The notes beneath the pieces were generated by a model, which saw nothing but the letters and a program-made list of their open reading frames with translations, made no database searches and was not told the DNA's origin. The position numbers and the translations under genes were made by a program. A DNA stretch of 57,288 nucleotides from Candidatus Nitrosopumilus sp. (GTDB taxonomy: Archaea; Thermoproteota; Nitrososphaeria; Nitrososphaerales; Nitrosopumilaceae), in NCBI GenBank assembly GCA_024644105.1, contig JAHELP010000002.1, forward strand, positions 1 through 57,288, written 5' to 3'. The number at the start of each line of letters is the position of its first letter. Position 1 is the first letter of the stretch. Below, piece after piece: positions 32,893 through 41,530 of this stretch.

Positions 32893-33351
32893 TTGGCAAG
32901 TTATAAAGGAGCATACTCAAATGATCAATCATTAAATTTTGTAATTCCCATTATCATTATTTTATTTTTAGGAATCATCTACATAATGACACAAAGAGCA
33001 GATACAGGGTTTGTAAGCTTTATTCTAATTGGTGCAGCAGCCCTTACAATGTTTTATTGGGTAAGAGTTCTTAAAAAAATGACAAAGGATCAAAAACCAT
33101 CATACAGTCAGGTAAGAGAACAAGAAACAAAGAATTGGGTGTATGATCTGATTAAAGGAGAAGACGAATTAGTTTTTGTAGCAGAAGTTCCAGGTCCTGA
33201 AGACAAAATTGCAGTTAGATTAGTTGATGGAATTTTATACATTCGTGGAACATCTGGATTTTCAAAAGAAGTTCCAATTGAAGGAGTTGCTGAAATGCAA
33301 ATTTTTGATTTCAAATATAGAAATGGCGTTCTAACATTAAGAATAAAATAA
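32893..33351 (+). CDS. Membrane-anchored Hsp20/alpha-crystallin-like protein
   Basis: This protein has 152 residues. Two N-terminal transmembrane helices (about 16-32, FVIPIIIILFLGIIYIM, and 41-57, FILIGAAALTMFYWV) are followed by a cytoplasmic domain with the small-heat-shock strand pattern (ELVFVAEVPGPEDKIAVRLV, GILYIRGTSGFSKEVP, FKYRNGVLTLRI). Ordinary Hsp20 proteins are soluble; the anchor implies a membrane-bound chaperone or client-binding domain. An earlier ATG 32839 exists in frame, but TTG 32893 fits the TATA spacing and gives a sensible N-terminus. Confidence 0.7.
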   Translation: MASYKGAYSNDQSLNFVIPIIIILFLGIIYIMTQRADTGFVSFILIGAAALTMFYWVRVLKKMTKDQKPSYSQVREQETKNWVYDLIKGEDELVFVAEVPGPEDKIAVRLVDGILYIRGTSGFSKEVPIEGVAEMQIFDFKYRNGVLTLRIK

Positions 33352-34473
33352 CTAGAGACTTTTTGCTAATTCTAATTTTTGCGGTAAATATTTGTCAGTA
33401 ATATTTGTTAATCCATATTTTGAAAATGCTTCCAATTCAGCTTTTCTCTTTAATCTTAAAAAGACATCTAGTTCTTTTTTCCAAATTCCATCTTGATATC
33501 TAGGATCTTTTTGCAAATCATAACATCGTTTGATATCAGATTCAGTCATCGGAATTGTTGGTAACTTGTATTTTTCAATATCAGTAGCCCATACACCAAC
33601 CCATTTTGCATCAGGTACTGTTAATTCTCTTAGATGAGCAGCATTTGCTGAACCAGATTTAATTACCATGGCAATATGCTCTCCATACACATCACCGTCT
33701 GTTAAAACGATAACAGGTAGTTTCATTTCTTCATGTAATCTTTTTAACAAAGTTCTAGTTGAACGAGGAGCTTGTCCTCCTGTATTGATGATTATTGATT
33801 TGAATTTTTTGTCAATTTGTTCCTCAACAAATCTTGTAAAGAGTCCACCTTTTTCAATTGCAATAACAATTTCTGCACTAGTATCAACTAATTCAGCAGT
33901 TGTTAAACTAGGACCTATAGAGTAACCATCAGGATGATTTGAAAGATTCATAGTTTTTCCTTCATATCCAGGTATAGTATATTCTATATTCAAATCCCCA
34001 AAGATTGAGCTTCTTTCTTCGGGAAAGATATGAAAGTCTTCTCTAGGTTTTGAAGTTACAGCCTCTAAATCCACAATAATGTTATCGGATTCAGATTGAT
34101 CTTCAAACTCAATTGCGAAAGCCTGTGAAGAATAATAAACATCTCTTAAAGTGGAGGATTTTTTTTCATGTGTTAATCTATTTGCAAAAAATGCCAGCCA
34201 CATCAATTGTGTGAAAGATCTTAATTGTGCAGAATTTCTCGAACTTCTTACAGCAGCATTATTTCCTAAAATGTATTGTCTAAGTTTTTTATCATATACA
34301 ATATTACTTACAGATCTGCTTGGGATAGAAAATTTCGGGAATTGCCCATTATCTAAATCATCATAGATAGTTGCACCATGACTTTTAAGCATCTCAAGGA
34401 TATTCTTTTGTTTTTCATCAGCTTTTTTACTTCGTTCTTTAATTCTTGTTTGTTCTTTTTTACTTGTTTTCAA
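33352..34473 (-). CDS. top6A: DNA topoisomerase VI subunit A
   Basis: This protein has 373 residues, a Spo11-type subunit. The 5Y-CAP domain has the catalytic tyrosine in LRDVYYSSQ (residues 113/114). The TOPRIM domain has IAIEKGGLF (Glu) and VIVLTDGDVYGEH (DxD), and WVGVWATDIEKY is near the end. It makes the double-strand break in type IIB topoisomerisation. It overlaps top6B by 14 nt and ends the operon rio1-pno1-top6B-top6A. Its stop abuts that of the convergent Hsp20-like gene. Confidence 0.96.
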   Translation of the reverse strand: MKTSKKEQTRIKERSKKADEKQKNILEMLKSHGATIYDDLDNGQFPKFSIPSRSVSNIVYDKKLRQYILGNNAAVRSSRNSAQLRSFTQLMWLAFFANRLTHEKKSSTLRDVYYSSQAFAIEFEDQSESDNIIVDLEAVTSKPREDFHIFPEERSSIFGDLNIEYTIPGYEGKTMNLSNHPDGYSIGPSLTTAELVDTSAEIVIAIEKGGLFTRFVEEQIDKKFKSIIINTGGQAPRSTRTLLKRLHEEMKLPVIVLTDGDVYGEHIAMVIKSGSANAAHLRELTVPDAKWVGVWATDIEKYKLPTIPMTESDIKRCYDLQKDPRYQDGIWKKELDVFLRLKRKAELEAFSKYGLTNITDKYLPQKLELAKSL

Positions 34474-36331
34474 TTTCTTTTTCCTCCTCTACTGATTTTT
34501 TAGATTCAACTGCATTTTCTTCCAGTATTTTCTTGTAATTAGGTTCTTTTTTCTTACCAGCAAGCTCTGTACAAAATTCTGCAATTAGTGGAATATATTT
34601 AGCATAAAGATTTGCTCTTTTCTTTGCCATATCAGCTTGGCCTCTTTTTGACATGTATGCTGCCAACTTTCTTGATAAAAATTGTAATCCTAATCTTAAT
34701 TCGCGCTCTATTTCTTGTCTGTCAGCAACATTTTCTTTCCCTGCTGTTTTGTAGGGGATTCTCGTAGAGCAAATATGAGATACAATAATGAATGGTGGAT
34801 CTCCTTTTACTTTGTATCTACCCCAATCTGTATCATTTACAACTTTTAGCACCACATCACTACCTTCATCATAAAGAAGTGGAATTCTGTTGGCATAGCG
34901 ATAAACATGGGGACCACCCGATTTTATTTCACCGCCATATGCAATTCCCATCTCAATAATGAATGGAAATCCAGAATATGCAGATGCAGGACGTTGAACA
35001 ACAGCAGTAAAATCAGGATTAAAGAATTTCTTTATTCCTTTTTCTAGAGGTTCTTCTCCAAGAGGAGCCAAACAACTTGAATCAGGAGCCATGAAATCTT
35101 CAAATTTTTGAAGGGAATCACTAAGTTGAACTAATTCTTGATTTGACAAGGTACCCATTCTTCTTTCAGGTTTGAACTTTGCAAATTCTGCAAATTTTAC
35201 TGCTGTAGTAGGTCCAATGCGTTGAAACCTTTTAGTCAAAAATGTAGTTAGTGGTTCTCCCTGAACAGTATTAGTCAATTGTTTGTAATATTGACTTTCA
35301 GGATCCATGTCAACTGATTTAGATTGGGAATCTCCAAAATCCCAATAGAATAATTTTTTGTTTGCAATATCTAGATCTTCAATTTTTATTTTATTTAGTT
35401 TTTCAAAATCCATTTTTAGAAAAGACATTAATGCGATTACTACTCTAACTTGACGAGAAAGGGTTTTCCATTTTTTCTTTGCTTTATCCATAATTGATGT
35501 AAAACTTAGATTTTTTAAAGACAATCCTAAATCTTTTCTAACTTTTTCAATCATTGCATCATCAATTGTAGGAATTTCAAATTGTGATTCAACAATCATT
35601 CTTCTAATTCGTTCTACATCAATTCCATGAGGGTGTGGTTTGATTATTGTTGGTGGTGGTGGAATATCTTTTACAAATCTTGTATGAGTGAATTTTTGTC
35701 CTTTAGGATCATCAAAAGTGATTGAAGCATATGGAGTAATCAAGGATGTTTCATAAACATAATCACGAATTTTGTTACCTGCTTTTGAATAATCTCCTTC
35801 TAAACAAATACTTACTGATAATCCTTTTTTTGAGATTTCTTTAGTCGTATGTTTAACAATGACAGGTTTATTTTTTTGAATATCTAATAGAATTTCAAAC
35901 TGGTTTTGAATTTCTCCATCTACAGAACTTTTTACTATAACAGGTTTATTGGTTGTAATTTGTCCATAAAGAATTGCCATTGTTGCTCCAAGTCCAAACA
36001 TTCCTCTAGCTTGCTTAAGTCCAAATTTTGAACCATATAGTACAGTTCCAAAAGCAAGTGGAATATGTTCGGCATCAATTCCAGGACCATTATCCTTTAC
36101 AGTCAAAATGTAGGGCTTTGGATCGGGTTTTTCAGGCTCAACTGCCTTAATTGTTAAATGTACATCTGGAAGAATCCCTTTTTGATCACATGCATCTAGT
36201 GCATTTTCAACGAATTCTCGCACAGCAGTATAGAGGGATCTTGTAGGATTACTAAATCCGGCTAAATCACGATTACTGTAAAAGAATTCACTTGGAGAAA
36301 TTTGATTAAATTTTTCTTTAATAGAAGACAT
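34460..36331 (-). CDS. top6B: DNA topoisomerase VI subunit B
   Basis: This protein has 623 residues. The GHKL ATPase shows REFVENALDACDQKG (N-box), VKDNGPGIDAEHIPLAFG (G1) and ARGMFGLGATMAILYGQ (G2). The H2TH and transducer domains follow, with IGPTTAVKFAEFAKFKPERR. The C-terminus is lysine/glutamate rich. It supplies ATP-driven gating to Top6A. The gene is overlapped on both sides by pno1 and top6A, so all are translated from one mRNA. Confidence 0.96.
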   Translation of the reverse strand: MSSIKEKFNQISPSEFFYSNRDLAGFSNPTRSLYTAVREFVENALDACDQKGILPDVHLTIKAVEPEKPDPKPYILTVKDNGPGIDAEHIPLAFGTVLYGSKFGLKQARGMFGLGATMAILYGQITTNKPVIVKSSVDGEIQNQFEILLDIQKNKPVIVKHTTKEISKKGLSVSICLEGDYSKAGNKIRDYVYETSLITPYASITFDDPKGQKFTHTRFVKDIPPPPTIIKPHPHGIDVERIRRMIVESQFEIPTIDDAMIEKVRKDLGLSLKNLSFTSIMDKAKKKWKTLSRQVRVVIALMSFLKMDFEKLNKIKIEDLDIANKKLFYWDFGDSQSKSVDMDPESQYYKQLTNTVQGEPLTTFLTKRFQRIGPTTAVKFAEFAKFKPERRMGTLSNQELVQLSDSLQKFEDFMAPDSSCLAPLGEEPLEKGIKKFFNPDFTAVVQRPASAYSGFPFIIEMGIAYGGEIKSGGPHVYRYANRIPLLYDEGSDVVLKVVNDTDWGRYKVKGDPPFIIVSHICSTRIPYKTAGKENVADRQEIERELRLGLQFLSRKLAAYMSKRGQADMAKKRANLYAKYIPLIAEFCTELAGKKKEPNYKKILEENAVESKKSVEEEKEIENK

Positions 36332-36890
36332 CTTGATCTTCCCACAATTTCATTCGTTCTTCTTTTGCTTTTCTGTTTGCAGCTTCAAGTTTTGTGTAAA
36401 CGGCACCATGCATACTTCCACTTGATATTGAAGATATTGCATCAACAGCTAATCGTAATTTACTTGAATCGCCAATTATTGAAACAGTTTTTCCATAAAC
36501 TGAGATATGAGTGCCACTAAGATTTTCCATATTTCGTCTTGCTCTACCACCTTCTCCAATAATCCTCCCTTTTATCCTTTCAACATTTGCATTAGATTTT
36601 CCTGCAAATTCTCTAAGATCTATTACATGTAATGCATTTTCACCTTTCAGTAAAGTCATTGCATTGTCAGGTGAAAAGCCTCTTCCAATGGCAGTAACAA
36701 TCTCCATAGCTTTGAAAGGTTGAATTTTTTCAACATCACCTTGAGATTTTATAAAAACTTCACCAGTTTCTCCATCAATTTCTAAAGTAACGTGACAAAC
36801 TTCTTCAATTTTTGATTTTACATTTCCAGATTTTCCAATTAGTACAGCTATTCTGTCATTTGGGATACGAAGTAATTTTTCAAAGCTCAT
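36318..36890 (-). CDS. KH-domain ribosome assembly protein Pno1/Dim2-like
   Basis: This protein has 190 residues with two KH domains. The first has IPNDRIAVLIGKSGNVKSKIEE, and the second has ERIKGRIIGEGGRARRNMEN with the GxxG loop. It ends with SGSMHGAVYTKLEAANRKAK, typical of archaeal Dim2/Pno1. Relatives bind the 3' end of pre-16S rRNA and cooperate with KsgA/Dim1 and RIO kinases. Here it lies directly after rio1 with a 4-nt overlap. Confidence 0.92.
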   Translation of the reverse strand: MSFEKLLRIPNDRIAVLIGKSGNVKSKIEEVCHVTLEIDGETGEVFIKSQGDVEKIQPFKAMEIVTAIGRGFSPDNAMTLLKGENALHVIDLREFAGKSNANVERIKGRIIGEGGRARRNMENLSGTHISVYGKTVSIIGDSSKLRLAVDAISSISSGSMHGAVYTKLEAANRKAKEERMKLWEDQDVFY

Positions 36891-37666
36891 TTTACAATAT
36901 CCTCAAATATTTTATCTGAATCTTCAACAGGAATGCCTCTTTTATTGAAGAATCTTCCAATGTTATTAATATCTCGTTTAAGAAATTCTAAAGCATTTGG
37001 ATGTCTAAGATCAACACCTGATCCTAAATCAAATACAACTAAACCTTTTTCTGTTTTAAAAATATTATATTCTGAAAAATCTCCATGAACTAGTTTTGCT
37101 TTATGATATAGATCCCTAAGAATTGAAAGGGCTTGGACATAGTCATTTTCATCAACTTCTGAAGTGAGTAAGGATTTTGCAGGAATTCCATCATTGCCAA
37201 TGAACTCCATAGCTAAAACATTATTTGTGACATATAGTGGTCTTGGGACTGGAATTCCAGCCTCATAGCATTGAGATAGATTACGATATTCCTTCTTTGC
37301 CCAAAGATAAACTAGATTTTTTGTTCCTTTTTTGAGGTGAGAAAAGCGAGGATCTCCTAGTATGTATGGTTCACGTTTTTTAAAATTTGAAGTGCTTACC
37401 AAGTAAATTTTCAAAGCTATATTTACTTCATTTTCATCAACACCCCAAAATAGAACAGATTCTTTTCCAGCGCTAACAGAACCATTGACATATGCAATAA
37501 TATGATCAGTTATCATTTTGTAAAGAGTCATGACAGTAGGTTTATCCAAAACTTCATTGATCACTTTTCCTTTTTTGAAACCATCCTCTAATTGAGTGCG
37601 TTTTTGTTTTGAAATTAGTTTATTGTCTAATTTTGATTCTAATTTTTTACTTAAACTGTCAGTCAT
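36887..37666 (-). CDS. rio1: RIO1-type serine protein kinase
   Basis: This protein has 259 residues. It has an atypical kinase fold with GSVSAGKESVLFWG (nucleotide loop), VNIALKIYLV (Lys), LVHGDFSEYNI (catalytic loop) and VVFDLGSGVDL (metal-binding Asp). STSNFKKREPYILGDPRF identifies the RIO1 group. RIO1 kinases release assembly factors late in small-subunit maturation, matching the neighbour pno1. First gene of the operon; CTTTTATCTA about 27 nt upstream of ATG 37666 may be its TATA element. Confidence 0.93.
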   Translation of the reverse strand: MTDSLSKKLESKLDNKLISKQKRTQLEDGFKKGKVINEVLDKPTVMTLYKMITDHIIAYVNGSVSAGKESVLFWGVDENEVNIALKIYLVSTSNFKKREPYILGDPRFSHLKKGTKNLVYLWAKKEYRNLSQCYEAGIPVPRPLYVTNNVLAMEFIGNDGIPAKSLLTSEVDENDYVQALSILRDLYHKAKLVHGDFSEYNIFKTEKGLVVFDLGSGVDLRHPNALEFLKRDINNIGRFFNKRGIPVEDSDKIFEDIVK

Positions 37667-37750
37667 TAAAGAAAGATACTCCTACTAGATAAAAGAGATT
37701 GCGTTTATAATCTAAAAAATAGTCTAAAGGAAAGATCAAATTTAACAACC

Positions 37751-38050
37751 TTACATATTAAAGATGATTAAAAATGGAACATCAGAAACTTTTTTCACAG
37801 CAAGTTCAGAGCCAATACCAAGTTTTAAAGATAATGAAATAGTTTCTTTACCAGCCATATTGATTATTGAAGAATTTTTCAATAATGTTTCCGCTTCATC
37901 CCTTTCAACAAATCTTTCACCATAATAATTTTCACTAATATGCATAGTTAGTTCATCCTGAATAATTTTTTTTCCCAATAACTCAGCATCGCAAATATTG
38001 AGCATTGTTTGATTTTGGTAATTAGTAGTTCTTACTGAAAATTGCATCAC
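37751..38050 (-). CDS. DUF424 family protein
   Basis: This protein has 99 residues. It follows the DUF424 pattern: an N-terminal strand, NICDAELLGKKIIQDELTMH, then a C-terminal part with NMAG and VPFLIIF. DUF424 proteins are archaeal and of unknown role, often beside translation factors. Here the gene overlaps the 3' end of aIF2-beta by 4 nt. ATG 38047 is an equally likely start. Confidence 0.85.
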   Translation of the reverse strand: MMQFSVRTTNYQNQTMLNICDAELLGKKIIQDELTMHISENYYGERFVERDEAETLLKNSSIINMAGKETISLSLKLGIGSELAVKKVSDVPFLIIFNM

Positions 38051-38484
38051 GCATATTTACCTTTCAAAGTAGATTTTGCACCACAAGCTTCACAAATTAG
38101 AAAGGATATTCGATTTTCTTTAAGAATTTTTGTATCAGGACTTTTACAAGTTGGACATTCAAGATAATCTTTCACATAAATTTGAAATAATCTTGTAAAA
38201 TCATCTGGAGCTCGTCTGCCTACAAACATTGCCTTATCTCCAAGTCGTTCTGCCGGAACTGCAAATTCCTTTGAAAGATATTGTAGAACTTTATCAGGAT
38301 CTCTTCGTAAAATCTTTGGAAATTCTGAAAAATTTCGTAAAAAGGTCTTTTGGCCTTCCCACATTACATCGACAACAGGAAGTTCAAATCGGGTTTGAGA
38401 TTCTTTATCAGTGTCACCCAATTTATCCTGAATACGTTTGAGTAGATTTTCATAATCAGTTTTAGTCAATGAAAAATTATGCAT
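38047..38484 (-). CDS. aif2b: Translation initiation factor aIF2 subunit beta
   Basis: This protein has 145 residues. It has the family core WEGQKTFLRNFSEFPKIL, PDKVLQYLSKEFAV, and the C-terminal zinc ribbon CPTCKSPDTKI...CEACGAKSTLK. aIF2-beta is part of the ternary complex that delivers initiator tRNA. It is co-transcribed with DUF424, with a zinc-ribbon gene 54 bp upstream on the same strand. Confidence 0.94.
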   Translation of the reverse strand: MHNFSLTKTDYENLLKRIQDKLGDTDKESQTRFELPVVDVMWEGQKTFLRNFSEFPKILRRDPDKVLQYLSKEFAVPAERLGDKAMFVGRRAPDDFTRLFQIYVKDYLECPTCKSPDTKILKENRISFLICEACGAKSTLKGKYA

Positions 38485-38538
38485 GGTAGACCCTATATGG
38501 GTTTTGAAAAAGAGAAATCGTGTGGACCTTTTTTGAGG

Positions 38539-38685
38539 TTATTCCATCTTGCCTATTCGGAAGACGTTTGTACCACATGTTGGACATGTACCTTTTACAG
38601 CAGGACGTCCATTCTTGAGTGTCGTTTCTTTGGGATCTTTGATATCCCTTTTTGCTCTGCATTTTACGCAATATGCTTGAACCAT
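38539..38685 (-). CDS. DUF5679-type small zinc-binding protein
   Basis: The product is 48 residues from ATG 38685. It reads MVQAYCVKCRAKRDIKDP, TLKNGRPAVKGTCPTCG and ends VFRIGKME, with CVKC and CPTC pairs. I recognise this as the DUF5679 type of small zinc protein, seen in archaea and some bacteria. A TATA-like GCCTAAATACC lies 27 nt upstream. It precedes aIF2-beta, so a link with translation is possible. Confidence 0.85.
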   Translation of the reverse strand: MVQAYCVKCRAKRDIKDPKETTLKNGRPAVKGTCPTCGTNVFRIGKME

Positions 38686-38820
38686 TATGAAATTTGTCAA
38701 ACTTTGTGGTATTTAGGCAGAGGCTGTGAAAATTATTTCACTATAGACTAGATGTAGGTAAATTTTTTTAGGCATTAAAAAAGCAATTTTTCAAATTTTT
38801 TAAGTAAATTCAAGAATTTT

Positions 38821-38828
38821 TATAAAAA
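38821..38828 (+). promoter_or_regulatory. TATA box before a micro-ORF
   Basis: TATAAAAA in the context TTTTTATAAAAATAG is centred 28 nt before ATG 38852. It is among the best TATA matches in the window and lies 106 bp ahead of the next long gene, too far to serve that gene directly. Confidence 0.55.
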
Positions 38829-38851
38829 TAGTAAATGGATTATGAAAAAAT

Positions 38852-38914
38852 ATGCGTTTCTTAGGATTTGTTAAAGAAATAATGATTTTTCTAATATTAC
38901 CAATTATAAGCTAG
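38852..38914 (+). CDS. Putative leaderless 20-residue hydrophobic micropeptide
   Basis: ATG 38852 opens a 20-codon frame (MRFLGFVKEIMIFLILPIIS) ending in TAG 38912-38914. A near-perfect TATA box lies 28 nt upstream, so transcription should begin at the ATG itself. The last 13 residues are hydrophobic with one short charged segment before them, like a single membrane-inserted helix. The final bases also hold AATTATAAGC, a TATA-like element correctly spaced for the next gene (ATG 38934). A non-coding transcript is the alternative. Confidence 0.4.
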   Translation: MRFLGFVKEIMIFLILPIIS

Positions 38915-38933
38915 ATAGTTATAAAATTACAAA

Positions 38934-39434
38934 ATGGCATCAAAAAAAGGAATTGTAGTAACGGCAATAATTTTAGCTGCAATTACTGGAGCAAGTTTTT
39001 TGATGTGGATAATACCTCAAGATATTGAATCAACTTTTGTTGTGTCTGATTACGGAAATTATTTGAATGGTGTAAAAAATATCCATGAAGTATTAGAAGA
39101 ATCAATAGATCTAGAATATGAAAAATTACTAAATGGAGAAATTTCACCACAAGAGTATATTGCAGTAACTGAAGTGACATCATCTCAAGTAACCACTCAG
39201 ATTAGTGAATTTATCACGTCAAAACCATCTGAAGAATGGCAAGCTAGTTACATAAATTACATGGAATCTATGAAATCTTTTAATTCATTTATTATTGAAA
39301 CCAAGGTTTTAGCAAACATGATTGAAAATGGAAGCACTGAAGATGAAATGAGTGAAATTTTAGAAAAAATAGATTCATTAAAAATGGAATCTAAAGAATA
39401 TGCAAAAATTTCTGAACAGTCAAGACCAAATTAG
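38934..39434 (+). CDS. Membrane-anchored helical protein of unknown function
   Basis: This protein has 166 residues. An N-terminal transmembrane helix (about 7-27, IVVTAIILAAITGASFLMWII) precedes an extracytoplasmic domain that is nearly all alpha-helical (YLNGVKNIHEVLEESIDLEY, EEWQASYINYMESMKSFNSF, IETKVLANMIENG). There are no cysteines and no enzyme motif. A TATA-like AATTATAAGC 28 nt upstream overlaps the preceding micro-ORF. Four-helix-bundle sensor-like shape is possible. Family not recognised. Confidence 0.65.
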   Translation: MASKKGIVVTAIILAAITGASFLMWIIPQDIESTFVVSDYGNYLNGVKNIHEVLEESIDLEYEKLLNGEISPQEYIAVTEVTSSQVTTQISEFITSKPSEEWQASYINYMESMKSFNSFIIETKVLANMIENGSTEDEMSEILEKIDSLKMESKEYAKISEQSRPN

Positions 39435-39505
39435 CCTCAAAACCTAATTTTGCTATTGATATTTGTTGGAAATCGTTAAAAAGCAATTTTGTTATTAAAA
39501 TTTGA

Positions 39506-40651
39506 ATGTCTCAACAATCAGGTAAAGTTGAAAAAGATGTTAATGCGTCTACAGCCAATAAATTACTAGTAATTTGTATAGATAGAGATAATGATGTAGG
39601 TGAAAAAGCTGGTATCATAACACCAGTGGTTGGAAGAGATGCATGTATTGAGGCAGCTCAAAGGTTAGCTTTAGAAGATCCTGAAGATGCAGATTCAAAT
39701 TCTATTTTTGCAGCAATTAAAACATATGAAGATTTGATAAGCAAAGGATATCAGGTTGAAGTTGTAACAGTTGCAGGAGTTAAAGACAGAGGAGTTCAGG
39801 CAGATGAAAAAATACTGCTTGAAACAAAAAAGACATTAGAAAAATTTTCAGCAAATGGTGCAGTGATTGTTTCAGATGGTGAAGATGATGAAAGTGTAAT
39901 CCCAGTAATTCAAAATGTGCTTCCAGTGGTATCAGTACAAAGAGTTGTAATGAAAGTAAGTAGAAGTGTAGAATATTCTTATGCTGTTTTTGGAAAATAT
40001 CTCAAAATGCTTGCATATGATTCAAAATATTCAAAATTCTTTTTGGGAGTTCCAGGAATTCTTTTGTTAATTGGTGGTGTGGCAACAGTATTTGGTTATA
40101 CTGCAGAGATATTTGCAGTTCTTGTAAGTATATTGGGTGGTGCATTTTTGATTAGAGCATTTGATATTGATAGAATATGGTCCAGTTGGTCAAAACCAAC
40201 GCCGATGGGTTTTATCAGAATGTTTACAATGGTTGCAGGAGTTCTACTAATTCTTTCATCAGTGCCAGCTGGGGTTAGTGCAGTTGATACAGAAATCATT
40301 GAAGCAGATACACAATTAATTTCAAAAATTACAGACAAAGTATTAGTTGGACAGTTTGTTTCAGGTGCACTTCCAATTTTATGGATTGGTATGGGTTCAA
40401 TATTTGCTGGAACATTACTAAGTAATTGGATTGGAGGAATTCCAAGACAAATTAGTGATATATTACGAATAATTGTTTTAGCTGCACTTTATCCAACAGT
40501 CTTACAATTTACCAAAATTATGATCAATGATGAGCCTTCATTTACTCTGATTCCACCTCTCCTAGGAGGATTGGCAGCCACGCTAATCTCAGCTACAATT
40601 CTCTTTAAAAAATATAGAAAACATAAAGATCAAGAGATGATTTCAGACTAA
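39506..40651 (+). CDS. DUF373 family membrane protein
   Basis: This protein has 381 residues. The cytoplasmic N-terminal half (LLVICIDRDNDVGEKAGIITP, LALEDPEDADSNSIFAAI, GAVIVSDGEDDESVIPVIQ) is the DUF373 signature. It is followed by five or six transmembrane helices from about residue 175 to the end. DUF373 is widespread in archaea with unknown function; the DRDNDVG and SDGEDDE motifs suggest metal or nucleotide binding. TATA-like GTTAAAAAG lies about 29 nt before ATG 39506. Confidence 0.88.
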   Translation: MSQQSGKVEKDVNASTANKLLVICIDRDNDVGEKAGIITPVVGRDACIEAAQRLALEDPEDADSNSIFAAIKTYEDLISKGYQVEVVTVAGVKDRGVQADEKILLETKKTLEKFSANGAVIVSDGEDDESVIPVIQNVLPVVSVQRVVMKVSRSVEYSYAVFGKYLKMLAYDSKYSKFFLGVPGILLLIGGVATVFGYTAEIFAVLVSILGGAFLIRAFDIDRIWSSWSKPTPMGFIRMFTMVAGVLLILSSVPAGVSAVDTEIIEADTQLISKITDKVLVGQFVSGALPILWIGMGSIFAGTLLSNWIGGIPRQISDILRIIVLAALYPTVLQFTKIMINDEPSFTLIPPLLGGLAATLISATILFKKYRKHKDQEMISD

Positions 40652-40801
40652 ATTCTCATCATTGTAAATCAATAAACCTATTTTTTGAACAACACTGATA
40701 TCTTCAATTATACACCAAACGTTAAGTGGTGATAAGAAATAAGCAAATTCAAAGATTTAGTTTTTCAGTTATCGGGTCTGTATAAAATATATGGTAAAAG
40801 A

Positions 40802-41530
40802 TTGGAGAGTGAAATCCAAAATGGAGATATTCCAAATCATGTTGCTTTGATTTTAGATGGAAATCGAAGATGGGCAAAAAGACATCTATCAATGCCAAAA
40901 ACGGGTCACTGGAAAGGGGCAGATGCAGTAGAAAACCTTCTTGACTGGTGTGAGGAATTTGATATTAAAATAGTAACTCTTTATGCACTTTCAGCAGAAA
41001 ATTTAGATAGAAACGATGAGGAATTAAAATATCTGTATGAACTAATTCGTATTAGATTAGAGAAATTATTTGATGATCCAAGGATACATCGAAATAAAAT
41101 GAGAGTTAAAGGAATTGGCAGAATTGAACTTCTTCCAGAATCAATTAAAGATGTTCTAAAGCGATTAGATGATGCTACAAAAGAGTATAACAATCATTTT
41201 CTAAATATTGCACTTGCATATGGTGGACAAAATGAATTAGTCGATGCAGTAAAAAAAATAGGAGAAAAGATCAAAGAGGGATCTTTGGATGTAAAAGAGA
41301 TTAACAAAAAAGTGATTGAGTCAAATCTATACACATCACATTTACCTCAATCATCTCCAGACATGATACTAAGAACATCAGGTGAAAAAAGATTAAGTGG
41401 ATTTCTTATGTGGCAAAGTGCATATAGTGAATTAGTTTTTATGGATATTTTTTGGCCAGAGTTTAGAAAAATAGATTTAATGAGGGCAATTAGAACATAT
41501 CAAGAGAGAAAGAGAAGATTAGGGAAATGA
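40802..41530 (+). CDS. uppS: Cis-prenyltransferase (undecaprenyl/polyprenyl diphosphate synthase type)
   Basis: This protein has 242 residues. It has NHVALILDGNRRWAKRHLSM with the catalytic Asp and substrate-binding Arg/Trp, GADAVENLLDWCEEFDIKIV, TLYALSAENLDR, and near the end MILRTSGEKRLSGFLMWQSAYSEL split around RTSGE. Such enzymes extend FPP or GGPP in cis to the lipid carriers used for glycosylation. The TTG at 40802 is about 22 nt after GTATAAAATATA. Overlaps the Nudix gene by 4 nt. Confidence 0.93.
   Translation: MESEIQNGDIPNHVALILDGNRRWAKRHLSMPKTGHWKGADAVENLLDWCEEFDIKIVTLYALSAENLDRNDEELKYLYELIRIRLEKLFDDPRIHRNKMRVKGIGRIELLPESIKDVLKRLDDATKEYNNHFLNIALAYGGQNELVDAVKKIGEKIKEGSLDVKEINKKVIESNLYTSHLPQSSPDMILRTSGEKRLSGFLMWQSAYSELVFMDIFWPEFRKIDLMRAIRTYQERKRRLGK

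Noticed and set aside
38477-38671. Minus-strand frame overlapping the DUF5679 gene in another frame
   Set aside because: The DUF5679 frame shows conserved CxxC pairs and a TATA box at the right distance; the other frame has neither.
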